In this document: in pieces, positions 8,167-16,169 of the stretch
Layout: every line of letters starts with the position of its first letter
How positions within the stretch are numbered: position 1 is the stretch's first letter
Position numbers and translations under genes: made by a program
Assembly: GCF_000735605.1 (NCBI RefSeq)
Contig: NZ_JPKG01000019.1
Span: 159,941 to 223,940 of the forward strand
Direction of reading: 5' to 3'
Source of the DNA: Allobosea sp. LC85
GTDB lineage: Bacteria > Pseudomonadota > Alphaproteobacteria > Rhizobiales > Beijerinckiaceae
Length of the DNA: 64,000 bases
Notes under the pieces: model-generated
What the model was told of the DNA's origin: nothing
What the model saw: only the letters and a program-made list of their open reading frames with translations
The model's database searches: none

Positions 8167-8257
8167 GATTCGATTCGGTGCGCGGGAACGCCGCAGCACC
8201 CTTGTTTCCAAATTGGAAGCGTTGTCCGTTTGACAACGTAGCGGAACGCGCTACTCT
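8167..8257 (+). promoter_or_regulatory. Rightward early promoter with paired operators and GANTC sites
   Basis: TTGACA (8230-8235) and TACTCT (8252-8257) are 16 bases apart, and the spacer holds GTAGCG-N5-CGCTAC (8238-8254). TTCCA-N3-TGGAA lies at 8206-8218, 11 bases upstream of the -35. A third palindrome CGTTGTC-N5-GACAACG (8220-8238) covers the -35. Two adjoining GATTC words at 8167-8176 are candidate CcrM/GcrA sites. The layout matches the cro-side promoter at 7034-7084 almost base for base in spacing. Confidence 0.7.
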
Positions 8258-8285
8258 GCCGCCGTCCTAACCGATGGAGGCATCC

Positions 8286-8633
8286 ATGCGTCACGAAAGA
8301 CCCGCTCCCGGCCGTCCGACCCCGATCGACAGCGTCAACGCCGAGCTGCTCAAGGCGAAGCTCAAAGCCGATCCGCTCGCCCGCAAATCCCGCGCCGACC
8401 TGCCGCACGTCTCCGAGCTCGGCACCGATACCCGCGCCGTCATCGTCGATGATATGTGCGGCATCCTCGAAGAGGGGCGCGAAAGCCGCGGCTACGCCGA
8501 CATCTATGATCTGAAGCGCGCCGGCTATCATGAGGACCTGGCGGCGACGCTCGGGCCCGAGGCCGCCAAGAAGATGGCCAAGCGGCTGGCCAAGCTCGGA
8601 CATCGCGACGCTTTCGAAGAGGAGGCGGCCTGA
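8286..8633 (+). CDS. First gene of rightward phage operon, hypothetical
   Basis: This 115-residue, charged, largely helical protein has no recognised domain. An in-frame ATG exists at 8274, but the ATG at 8286 follows a well-placed GGAGG and is preferred. It is the first gene after the operator-bearing promoter, so it should be among the earliest expressed rightward genes. Its stop overlaps the next start as TGATG. Confidence 0.6.
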   Translation: MRHERPAPGRPTPIDSVNAELLKAKLKADPLARKSRADLPHVSELGTDTRAVIVDDMCGILEEGRESRGYADIYDLKRAGYHEDLAATLGPEAAKKMAKRLAKLGHRDAFEEEAA

Positions 8634-9010
8634 TGGCCGCCCTGTTCGAGGTTCACGCCGACGCGCTCGTCACGGCCGCCATGGCCTCGCGTATCGAGCA
8701 TTTCGTCGGCGCGATGCGCGATCTTGACCCTGCGCTTGCAGAGGCGCGCCGCGCCGGCGTCGTGCCGACATCACAGATCGCGGCAGAGGCCCGCGCTTTC
8801 TGGATGAGTTCGCAGGCCGCGCTCGCTTCGGCCGTCGTCTTCGTACAGGCCGATCGCGTGCTCGACGGCATGACGGCGCTCGCCGCTCGAAATGAGAGGC
8901 TCGCCCCGTATGTCCTCTCCACGCTGATGGCCGATCGGGCCCGGCGGATCGGCGCACCGCCACGCCCGTCGCGCCATTTCGAGCGGCCGCAGTTTGGCGG
9001 TGCGGCATGA
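8633..9010 (+). CDS. Hypothetical phage protein
   Basis: This 125-residue Ala-rich helical soluble protein has no motif I can assign. Its start shares bases with the previous stop (TGATG), and its stop overlaps the next ATG (ATGA). That marks it as part of the coupled rightward operon. Confidence 0.6.
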   Translation: MAALFEVHADALVTAAMASRIEHFVGAMRDLDPALAEARRAGVVPTSQIAAEARAFWMSSQAALASAVVFVQADRVLDGMTALAARNERLAPYVLSTLMADRARRIGAPPRPSRHFERPQFGGAA

Positions 9011-9720
9011 AGCCGGGCACGACAGTCCCCGCGGGCGCCGCGCCATGGGCTCAGACCGCATCCGGCAAGGCGCTGGCGCTCGGCCGCGTCGTGCCTCACG
9101 GCGCGATCGACATCCGTCGCGATATCGCCGTGCCGCTCGGCAACACCGGCCGCTTCGCCAACCAGATGCCGACCGGCGTGATCTATCCGGTCGCGCAGCA
9201 CTGCAACATCGGCGCCGACTGGATCCTCGCGCACTACCACGATCACCGGCTCGCCCTCGGCTTCCTGCTGCATGAGGGGCACGAGGCCATTCTCGGCGAC
9301 TGGACCGAGCCGGTGCTCAGCGCGATGCAGGCACAGCTCGACGAAATGCGCCAGGAAGCCGGCGCCGACATCGTTCCGCGCCTGTCGGTGAAGAAGATGA
9401 AGCGCCGGCTCGCGGATCCGATCGACCGCTACCTCCATGAGGAGGCTGGGCTGCTTTGGCCCATGCCGCCGCATATGCGCGACCTGATCCATATCGTCGA
9501 TCGTCGGATGCTGATGACCGAGCGCCAGCATCTGCTCGCCCAGCCGCCCAGGCGCTGGGATGACGCGCTCGAGCGCCTTCAGCCGCTCGATCTCAAGCAC
9601 CGCATCAAGCCCATGCCGCCAGCCAAGGCGGCCGAGAACTGGATCCTGCGCTTCGAGCAATGGAGCGCACGCGTCCGCGGCGATGGCTCGCGGCCGGAAT
9701 TGACCCGCGGCGCCGCCTGA
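9007..9720 (+). CDS. HD-domain phosphohydrolase-like protein (YfbR type) with altered metal motif
   Basis: The 237-residue sequence follows the phage 5'-nucleotidase/HD-hydrolase pattern. YPVAQH near residue 60 supplies the first histidine, LLHEGHEAILGD at 87-98 aligns with the family's LLHDAAEAYLGD, and IVDRRMLMTERQ near residue 155 supplies the late aspartate. The second metal ligand is Glu (H89-E90) where the family has Asp, so activity may be changed or lost. Active relatives hydrolyse deoxynucleotide monophosphates, which phages use to adjust nucleotide pools. The ATGA overlap with the gene before supports the start. Confidence 0.6.
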   Translation: MKPGTTVPAGAAPWAQTASGKALALGRVVPHGAIDIRRDIAVPLGNTGRFANQMPTGVIYPVAQHCNIGADWILAHYHDHRLALGFLLHEGHEAILGDWTEPVLSAMQAQLDEMRQEAGADIVPRLSVKKMKRRLADPIDRYLHEEAGLLWPMPPHMRDLIHIVDRRMLMTERQHLLAQPPRRWDDALERLQPLDLKHRIKPMPPAKAAENWILRFEQWSARVRGDGSRPELTRGAA

Positions 9721-9751
9721 GCGCCCCCCTCCCACTGAAGGACTTCGGATC

Positions 9752-11935
9752 ATGAGCCCACAGGTTCACCAATACTGGCCGCACGATCTCGTCGCCGGCG
9801 GCGCCGTCAATTGCCGCCCCGGCGAGGAGGATGTTTCAGACCTCGTCGCCTCGATCGCCGCCCATGGCCTGCTGCAGCCACTGGTCGGCCGGCTGACGGC
9901 AGATGAAACCGTCGAGATCATCGACGGCAATCGGCGCCTGAAGGCGCTGAAGCAGTTGTTCGATGCCGGCCTGCGACTCGATCATGTGCCCGTCGTGCTG
10001 CGCGATGCCGAATCGGAAGCCGATGCGTTCGAGGTGTCGCTGGCTGCCAACGTGCTGCGCAAGCCGCTGCATCCGGTCACCGAATTCGAGGCGTTCGCGC
10101 AGCTCGCCGACGCCGGCAAGAGCCACCAGGAGATCGCCGATCATTTCGGCATCACCCTGCGCAATGTCGAGCAGCGTCTCGCCCTCGGCCGGCTTCATGG
10201 CGACGTGCGCCAGGCATGGCTCGATGGCCGCATCATGGGCGAAGCCGCACGCGCGTTCACCATCGCCCCTCCGGAGGAGCAGGCCGCCTATCTCGCCAAT
10301 GCAACGCGGCCCCATCAGCTGCGCGCGGACACGATCCGCGCCGAGTTTACCCGAGAATCCGTACCAGCCGGTCGGAACATCGCTCGCTTCGTCGGCGCCG
10401 ATGCCTATCGAGCCGCCGGCGGCGAATTCGTCGCCGACCTCTTCGCCGTGGAACCGGACTTCGCCGACGGCGGCCTTTTGCAACGGCTCGCCTCGGAGAA
10501 GCTGACATCCGAAGCCAAGCGGATCGCGGACGAGGAAAGATGGGGCGAAGTGCTGCTCGCAGACGCGCACGAAGCCAGAGACAAATGGCGCTGGGAGCGG
10601 CTGACGAAACCTTCCTTGCCCGGCGATCAGCGGCCGACCGGAGTAGCCGAGCTCGAGGAGCAATTGAAGGCCCTCCACGCGCAGGTGGATCAGGTCGATG
10701 ACAAGCTCGATCCGCTTTACGATAGCGAGGAGAGCGACCAGACCGAGATTGAACGGCTCGAGGCTGAGCGCCGCGAACTTGAGGCCGAGATCGATCGCGT
10801 CGTGACCGCCACGCAAGCGCTGGATCCGGATCGCGCCGCGTGGCTCATCGTGCCTGCTGAAAAGCGCGCGAAAGCCGTTGCCATCGTCGGCATTGGCCAC
10901 GATGGCAAGCTCTCGATCGAGCGCGGATATGTGAAGGGGAAGGCGGCATCGAAACCGGAACCGCGCACGGCCCTACCCGCCCCGGCACCGAAGGCCCCTG
11001 CTGGTGCCGAAGAAGCGCCCGAACCAACGCGCCTGTCCACCGCGCTACTGGACGATCTGGCGCTGACGGCAACCCGCGCCACGGCCCACGTCCTGGCAGA
11101 ACACCCGCGGATCGCGTTCGCCGCGCTCGTCGCGTCCCAAGTCGCCTGGGGCGCTCCTGTTCGGCTCAACAGTGAGGGGCGTTTCCAGGGCCCTGCACTC
11201 GGCTGGCCCAACCGTGAGCACGGCACGAACACGGCCTTCGGCGAGGCTTTCCGAACCTGCATCACCATGCCGGAGGAGCGCCTGCATCAGATGGTCGCCC
11301 GCTTCGTCGCGCACAGTCTCGACTTCACCAGCAAGGCCCTCCTCAATCACAGCTTGAACAGCCTGAAGCCTGAGGCCGTCCAGGATCTGCGCTGCGCCCT
11401 GCCGGCAGAGCAGCATCGCAAGGCGCTGGTCGGAGCGTTCGATGCCGAGGCTTATTTCAAGGCAGCGCCAAAGCAGGAGGCGCTCAACGCGATCGCCGAT
11501 TGTGGCGATGATGCCGGCAAACACAGCAAGCTGAAGAAGGGTGATCTCGCGGCGCTCGCTTCGCGCCTGGCTGGTACGCACGGCTGGCTTCCGCCGGTGC
11601 TGCGTGGCGAGATCTTCGACGCCACGGCTGAGCTGCCGCGCGTCGCCGGAGACGTTGTTCCAGGCGAGGAGGCGGATGCTCCGGCCGAGCCAATCTCGGC
11701 ATCGGAAGAACATCAGAGTGCAGCCGAGGCCGCGCTGCAGATTTGGAAGGATCAGGAGGAAGAAACACCCGAGGCCGTGCCAATCCCCTCGAACTATACG
11801 CAAAAGACACCCGATCTGCGCGCGATTCTGAAGCAGCGCGGCGTCACAGTGCCCTTCGGCGCGACCCGCGAGCACATCATCGGGCTGTGTGAAACGAGCG
11901 AGCCGGCTGCGGCCGAGATCGAGGAGGCCGCCTGA
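9752..11935 (+). CDS. ParB/RepB-like DNA-binding protein, long form
   Basis: The 727-residue protein opens with a ParB N-terminal domain (residues 10-110, with DGNRR at 58-62 in place of the usual GERR) and AANVLRKPLHPVTEFEAF, which is typical of KorB/ParB. A helix-turn-helix (HQEIADHFGITLRNVEQRL) lies around residue 130. A coiled coil at about 305-365 is followed by a long unrecognised C-terminal region. ParB folds bind CTP and centromere-like DNA. No ParA is visible, so partition is not established and a replication or regulatory role is equally possible. It starts 31 bases after the HD-like gene. Confidence 0.85.
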   Translation: MSPQVHQYWPHDLVAGGAVNCRPGEEDVSDLVASIAAHGLLQPLVGRLTADETVEIIDGNRRLKALKQLFDAGLRLDHVPVVLRDAESEADAFEVSLAANVLRKPLHPVTEFEAFAQLADAGKSHQEIADHFGITLRNVEQRLALGRLHGDVRQAWLDGRIMGEAARAFTIAPPEEQAAYLANATRPHQLRADTIRAEFTRESVPAGRNIARFVGADAYRAAGGEFVADLFAVEPDFADGGLLQRLASEKLTSEAKRIADEERWGEVLLADAHEARDKWRWERLTKPSLPGDQRPTGVAELEEQLKALHAQVDQVDDKLDPLYDSEESDQTEIERLEAERRELEAEIDRVVTATQALDPDRAAWLIVPAEKRAKAVAIVGIGHDGKLSIERGYVKGKAASKPEPRTALPAPAPKAPAGAEEAPEPTRLSTALLDDLALTATRATAHVLAEHPRIAFAALVASQVAWGAPVRLNSEGRFQGPALGWPNREHGTNTAFGEAFRTCITMPEERLHQMVARFVAHSLDFTSKALLNHSLNSLKPEAVQDLRCALPAEQHRKALVGAFDAEAYFKAAPKQEALNAIADCGDDAGKHSKLKKGDLAALASRLAGTHGWLPPVLRGEIFDATAELPRVAGDVVPGEEADAPAEPISASEEHQSAAEAALQIWKDQEEETPEAVPIPSNYTQKTPDLRAILKQRGVTVPFGATREHIIGLCETSEPAAAEIEEAA

Positions 11936-12768
11936 TGGACACCCTGCGCTCGATCGACGTTTCCGACTACTCGGGCGTCACGTTCCGCGATCAGGTCGGC
12001 CCGGCGCCGCTCCTGCAATGGATCGAACTCGATAGCCTCGCCATTGACGACAGCTATCAGCGCACAATCAGCCTTCACGGCAGAAAGCAGGTCCGCGCGA
12101 TCGCTGAGCACTTTCGCTGGACGCATTTCGCGACGGTCATCGTCGCACCAGTGGAGGGCGGCCGGTTCGCTATCATCGACGGCCAGCACCGCTGCCATGC
12201 CGCCCGGCTGCGCGGCATCAAATCCGTGCCCTGCATGGTGGTTCAGGCAGATGCAACGGAACAGGCTCGCGCCTTCAGCGCGGTCAACATGCAGCAGACA
12301 GCCGTGCGGCCACCGGCAATGCACAAGGCACGGCTCGCGGCCGGTGACGCTACGGCGATACGGCTCAACGCGATCTGCGAGGCCGCCGGCGTTCGCATCG
12401 TCGACAACACGCCCGCGAGCCGAATGCGACGCGGCGACACAGTGGCCGTCATGGCGCTCTACAACATGGAGAGGATCTACGATCCAGAAGGCGTCGTGGC
12501 CGGCCTGAAGGCGATCATCGACGCCGGAGACGGCAATATCGGCATGCTGAAGGTCGAGCCGATCTCTGCCTATTGCGACGTGTTCAGCCGCCGTCGCGAT
12601 CTGCGGGCCCATGCCGACGTGATCGACGCGCTCGACGACTTCGATCTGTCAGCCGCCTTCGCGCGAATGCTGACCACGGCCCGAGACCCCGGGACGCACC
12701 GCTGGCGCATTCTCGCAACGGAACTGGAGTCCTGGCTCGATCAGCGACTGTCAAAGGTGGCGGCATGA
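11935..12768 (+). CDS. Second ParB-N/DGQHR-type protein
   Basis: This 277-residue protein has a ParB/sulfiredoxin-like N-terminal half. It has SYQRTIS near residue 40 and DGQHRCHAARL at residues 82-92. The DGQHR motif is shared with DndB-like and phage ParB-like proteins. The C-terminal half is helical and unrecognised. It overlaps the preceding ParB-like gene as TGATG, so the two are probably made together. Confidence 0.75.
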   Translation: MDTLRSIDVSDYSGVTFRDQVGPAPLLQWIELDSLAIDDSYQRTISLHGRKQVRAIAEHFRWTHFATVIVAPVEGGRFAIIDGQHRCHAARLRGIKSVPCMVVQADATEQARAFSAVNMQQTAVRPPAMHKARLAAGDATAIRLNAICEAAGVRIVDNTPASRMRRGDTVAVMALYNMERIYDPEGVVAGLKAIIDAGDGNIGMLKVEPISAYCDVFSRRRDLRAHADVIDALDDFDLSAAFARMLTTARDPGTHRWRILATELESWLDQRLSKVAA

Positions 12769-12905
12769 GGCGCGACCTCAACGACTGCCCGGGCGCCGAG
12801 GGTTGCCCCCTCGAACGCTGGCGCGCCCGCCTCGTCATCTGGATGCTCGCCGCCTTGGCGGCGGGCTCCTTCGGCGTCGTCGGCTACGTGACCTGGGGGC
12901 AATGA
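12765..12905 (+). CDS. Small single-pass membrane protein
   Basis: The 46-residue protein begins at ATG 12765 (ATGA overlap with the previous stop) and ends at 12905 (ATGA overlap with the next start). A short cysteine-containing N-terminus (NDCPGAEGCPLERWRAR) precedes one transmembrane helix of about 20 residues and ends VTWGQ. Arginines before the helix predict a cytoplasmic N-terminus. Overlaps on both sides make it credible despite its size. Confidence 0.6.
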   Translation: MRRDLNDCPGAEGCPLERWRARLVIWMLAALAAGSFGVVGYVTWGQ

Positions 12906-13651
12906 TGGATCGACCCATCCTATTCAGCGGGCCGATGGTCCGCGCGCTGATCGCCGGCCACAAGACGCAGACGCGGCGCGTGATCACCAAGGCCCGAACC
13001 TTGGCAATTCCGGACGCGCCCGCCTTCACATTGAGCGGCGATGAACTCGCGCGGGCGATGCAGAACGCATCCGACTTCCGCCGGTTCGACGGCGATATGT
13101 GGACGTGGAAGGCCGACGCTTTCGAGCATCAGGCTCCCGCAAGCAGAACGAACTGGCATGCCCATCTCGGCCACGCACCCGGCGACCGGCTATGGGTGCG
13201 CGAGGCGTGGCGCTGTAACGGCTGGGCGACCGACGTTGCAACCATCTTCTACCGAGCCAGCGAGCGTGACGGCTACACAGCCATGTGCGAGCAGTATCCG
13301 GTGGCAGATCACGAGCCGCTGCGCATCACGACGACTTGGCGGCCCGGGATCCATATGCCGCGCTGGGCTTCGCGGCTGACGCTGACCGTCACCGATGTCC
13401 GTGTCGAGCGGCTGCAGGATATCAGCGAAGAGGACTGCATCGCTGAAGGGGCTGAGATCAGCCACGCGGCGGGCACTATCGGCGGCCCGCTGGTCTACAC
13501 CGACGTCGCGAACGTCTACGCGACGCCGCGGAACTGGTATCGCACGCTCTGGGACAGCATCAACGGCGCCGGCGCCTGGGACGCAAACCCTTGGATCGTC
13601 GCCTACAGCTTCACCGTCGAACGCCAGAACATCGACGGGAGCAAGCGCTGA
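12902..13651 (+). CDS. ASCH-like phage protein
   Basis: The 249-residue protein starts MMDRPILFSGPMVRALIAG and contains TQTRRVI and GDRLWVREAW, the hallmarks of a phage family with an ASCH/PUA-like RNA-binding fold. Its biochemical role is not settled. The two ATGs at 12902 and 12905 are both possible; the first gives the ATGA overlap. An upstream in-frame extension to 12803 lies inside the small membrane gene and is rejected. Confidence 0.75.
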   Translation: MMDRPILFSGPMVRALIAGHKTQTRRVITKARTLAIPDAPAFTLSGDELARAMQNASDFRRFDGDMWTWKADAFEHQAPASRTNWHAHLGHAPGDRLWVREAWRCNGWATDVATIFYRASERDGYTAMCEQYPVADHEPLRITTTWRPGIHMPRWASRLTLTVTDVRVERLQDISEEDCIAEGAEISHAAGTIGGPLVYTDVANVYATPRNWYRTLWDSINGAGAWDANPWIVAYSFTVERQNIDGSKR

Positions 13652-13863
13652 TGGCTATCCGCCGCGCCCGCCGGCGCTCCCCTTCACATCGCTCGCTCTC
13701 GCTTGAGGAGGAGTTGGCGCAGATCATCTGCGACAAAGTCCACGACGCCCGCTGCGCCTGCAAGGAGGGCTCGCCGTCGACCTGCGGCCGAATGCTCCTG
13801 GCCGCGAAACATGCGATCCGCTTTCTCGAGGACCGCGAGCCAACCCGCGAGGAAGCTCGCTGA
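13651..13863 (+). CDS. Small hypothetical phage protein
   Basis: This 70-residue basic protein has three cysteines in a short stretch (DARCACKEG, then STCGR) that could bind metal. It starts at ATG 13651, overlapping the ASCH-like gene's stop as TGATG. Its own stop overlaps the next start in the same way. No family was recognised. Confidence 0.55.
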   Translation: MAIRRARRRSPSHRSLSLEEELAQIICDKVHDARCACKEGSPSTCGRMLLAAKHAIRFLEDREPTREEAR

Positions 13864-14117
13864 TGCCGCGCGCCACTGGCCGGATCGACAGAATCTCATG
13901 GGTGCCACGTGGCCTCTGCCGCGAGGAAGCCGCCTATTACATCGGCGTTGGCACGACGAAGTTCGACGAGCTCGTTGCCGATCGACGCATGCCGCGCGGG
14001 AAGGCGATCGATGGCCGCGTCGTCTGGGATCGTGTCGCGCTCGATATGGCTTTCTCGGATCTCGATGAAGCCGGCAGCGAGAACGCGATCGACGCGGCCT
14101 TGCGGAAGGCCAGTTAG
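13863..14117 (+). CDS. Excisionase-like DNA-binding protein
   Basis: The 84-residue protein has a MerR/AlpA-type winged helix (REEAAYYIGVGTTKFDELVA, then a GRVVWDR wing). Its position directly before the integrase gene fits an excisionase or recombination directionality factor. The start overlaps the preceding stop as TGATG, and 17 bases separate its stop from the integrase ATG. Confidence 0.7.
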   Translation: MPRATGRIDRISWVPRGLCREEAAYYIGVGTTKFDELVADRRMPRGKAIDGRVVWDRVALDMAFSDLDEAGSENAIDAALRKAS

Positions 14118-14134
14118 CGCGGATAGCGTCAGCT

Positions 14135-15220
14135 ATGACCGACGCTTACCCGAATGCCGGCCCTTTCACCGATCGTCACGGCCGCGAGCGCTGGCGCTTC
14201 CGCAGGGCCGGCAAGACCGTCTCCCTCCCGCACGCCCCGGGCCATCCGGAGTTCGAGGAGGCCTATCAGGCGGCCGTGGAGGGGCGCCCTCCCCGCAAGG
14301 CTGCCGTCATCGCTCACCCGAATGCAGCCGCCCCACGCTCCATGCAGGCCGCCTGGAACCTCGTTCTGCGCGACAGTCCGGACTGGAAACATCTCAACGC
14401 CGTCACGAAGCAGAAGCAGAGCGCAATCGCGGAAGCCTTCCTTGCATCGCCGATCGCCGAGGGCACGAAAGTCAAATGGGGTCAGGCGCCGCTGCTGGAC
14501 CTGAAGCGCCGACATGTCCGCTCCTTGCTCGCGGCCCGCAGCGAAACGCCGCACGCCGCCCGCCACCTGCTTGTCGTCATCCGCAAGATGATCCTCGCCG
14601 GCCTGGACGAGGAGTGGATCGAAAGCGATCCGACCTATCGGCTGAAGTACCGGCCGGAGACGAAGGGTTGGCGCGCCTGGACGGACGCCGAGCGCGAGCT
14701 GTTCGAAAAGCGCTGGCCGATCGGAACGACCCCGCGCCTGGTCTATGTGCTCGCCCTCTGGCTGGGGAACCGGCGGAGTGACGTGGCCGCCCTGCCCGTC
14801 TCGGCGATCCAGGGGAACACGATCGTCCTGCAGCAGATCAAGACCGGCCGCCGCTTGGTGCTCTCGATCACACCGATGCTGCGCGAAGCACTCGACGCTA
14901 CAGATCTCGACGGGCCGACGATTCTACGGACGGCCTATGGCGAACCGTTCTCGGCGAAGTCGCTGACCGGCCGCATGGCTGACTGGACGAAGTTGGCCGG
15001 CCTGCCGAAGGGCTGCACGCTCCACGGCCTGCGCAAGACGCTCGGAAAAATGCTCGCCGACGGCGGCGCAACGACCCGCCAGATCATGGACACGCTCGGC
15101 CACACCGACATCAAGCACGCCGAGCTCTACACAAAAGAGGCCGACCAGCAGCGTCTCGCGAAGCAGGGAATGGCGGCCGTCGTGAAGCTGCACCGGTCGC
15201 GGAGTAAGCCGGCCGGCTAA
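14135..15220 (+). CDS. Tyrosine-type integrase
   Basis: This 361-residue site-specific recombinase has a complete catalytic set. Arg is in GNRRSDVAAL near residue 211, Lys is in IKTGRR, HGLRKT lies near 296 (His and Arg), His is in LGHTD near 322, and Tyr is in AELYTK near 331. The N-terminal ~200 residues hold the core- and arm-binding regions. It would insert and remove the element at the adjacent tRNA-Arg gene, helped by the upstream excisionase-like protein. It is the last gene of the element, and its stop lies within a set of three short direct repeats. Confidence 0.92.
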   Translation: MTDAYPNAGPFTDRHGRERWRFRRAGKTVSLPHAPGHPEFEEAYQAAVEGRPPRKAAVIAHPNAAAPRSMQAAWNLVLRDSPDWKHLNAVTKQKQSAIAEAFLASPIAEGTKVKWGQAPLLDLKRRHVRSLLAARSETPHAARHLLVVIRKMILAGLDEEWIESDPTYRLKYRPETKGWRAWTDAERELFEKRWPIGTTPRLVYVLALWLGNRRSDVAALPVSAIQGNTIVLQQIKTGRRLVLSITPMLREALDATDLDGPTILRTAYGEPFSAKSLTGRMADWTKLAGLPKGCTLHGLRKTLGKMLADGGATTRQIMDTLGHTDIKHAELYTKEADQQRLAKQGMAAVVKLHRSRSKPAG

Positions 15221-15247
15221 CCCCCTGGCTAACCGGCGTGGCTAACC
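15215..15247. repeat. Three GGCTAACC direct repeats between integrase and tRNA-Arg
   Basis: GGCTAACC occurs at 15215-15222, 15227-15234 and 15240-15247, spaced 12 and 13 bases apart. The first copy contains the integrase stop codon. Near-helical spacing next to the attachment site suggests integrase arm-type or excisionase binding sites. That function is inferred. Confidence 0.5.
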
Positions 15248-15277
15248 ATCCTACAAGTCATTGATTTCAGGTAATTT

Positions 15278-15354
<77 letters not shown>

Positions 15355-15382
15355 GCACGCGATTGCGTTTAGCATAAAGCGC

Positions 15383-16165
15383 ATGCAGGTGAAGCCTCTT
15401 GTTGTGGTCATGCTGAGTCTCGTTGCGGCGGCGGGCAGCGCGCTGGCGACTGACCCTTGTCCCGGTCCGTCTCCTGAGACGCCGATGGTCCGTTTGGCCG
15501 GCTCCGATGCCAGGGGCGATCTGCTGCTCGACGACGGCCGGCGGATACGCCTTGTCGGATTGGCCCCCCGGCAGGACGAGGCCGAGACCGCACGTTTCGT
15601 CGCGGCCCTGGCAGCATGGCAAGGCCGCGATCTCAGGCTCGTCATCCTGGCCGAACCCGATCGTTGGGGCCGCATCCCGGCGCGCCTGCTGGCCGAGCCG
15701 GACACTCAGGCCACCGCACCGCTGGACCTGTCGGTGGCCCTCATCCGAAGCGGCGCAGCCTGGCACCTGCCCGATTCCGTCAGTAGCCCCTGCGATGCGC
15801 TCTTGCGGGCAGCAGCCTCGAATACCACCCGACCCTCGCGGCAAATTGGCCCAAAACCGGCGAATCTCGTCGATGGTCACGATGTTGCCGCGTTGAAGGT
15901 GCACGCCGGCCGCGTCATCGTGCTGGAGGGGCGGATCGCATCGATCGGCGAGCGACCGCAGCGTTCCTATCTGAATTTTTCGCGTCGGCGGGGAGCCGGG
16001 GCGTCGGTCGTCGTGTCGAGGAGGCTCTGGCGGGAGATGCGGGAGGTCGGCTGGACCGCCAGGACACTGACGGGTAAACGCGTGTGGGCGCGCGGCGTAC
16101 TGAGCGGGCCGGATGGATTGTCGCTCGAACTCCCCTCCCGCGCTGCCTTGGAACTGATCGATTAG
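15383..16165 (+). CDS. Exported thermonuclease (SNase)-like protein with OB-fold region
   Basis: The 260-residue protein has an N-terminal signal peptide ending near SALA. It continues with an SNase-like OB fold: DGRRIRLVGL at about residues 52-61 and DRWGRIPARLL near 93-103. The catalytic Asp of the usual IDAPE segment is not conserved (LAPRQDE), so nuclease activity is doubtful. A second OB-like stretch (VIVLEGRIASIG) follows near residue 180. It is the first chromosomal gene after the tRNA and stops 4 bases before the M48 peptidase start, suggesting co-transcription. Confidence 0.7.
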   Translation: MQVKPLVVVMLSLVAAAGSALATDPCPGPSPETPMVRLAGSDARGDLLLDDGRRIRLVGLAPRQDEAETARFVAALAAWQGRDLRLVILAEPDRWGRIPARLLAEPDTQATAPLDLSVALIRSGAAWHLPDSVSSPCDALLRAAASNTTRPSRQIGPKPANLVDGHDVAALKVHAGRVIVLEGRIASIGERPQRSYLNFSRRRGAGASVVVSRRLWREMREVGWTARTLTGKRVWARGVLSGPDGLSLELPSRAALELID

Positions 16166-16169
16166 AACC

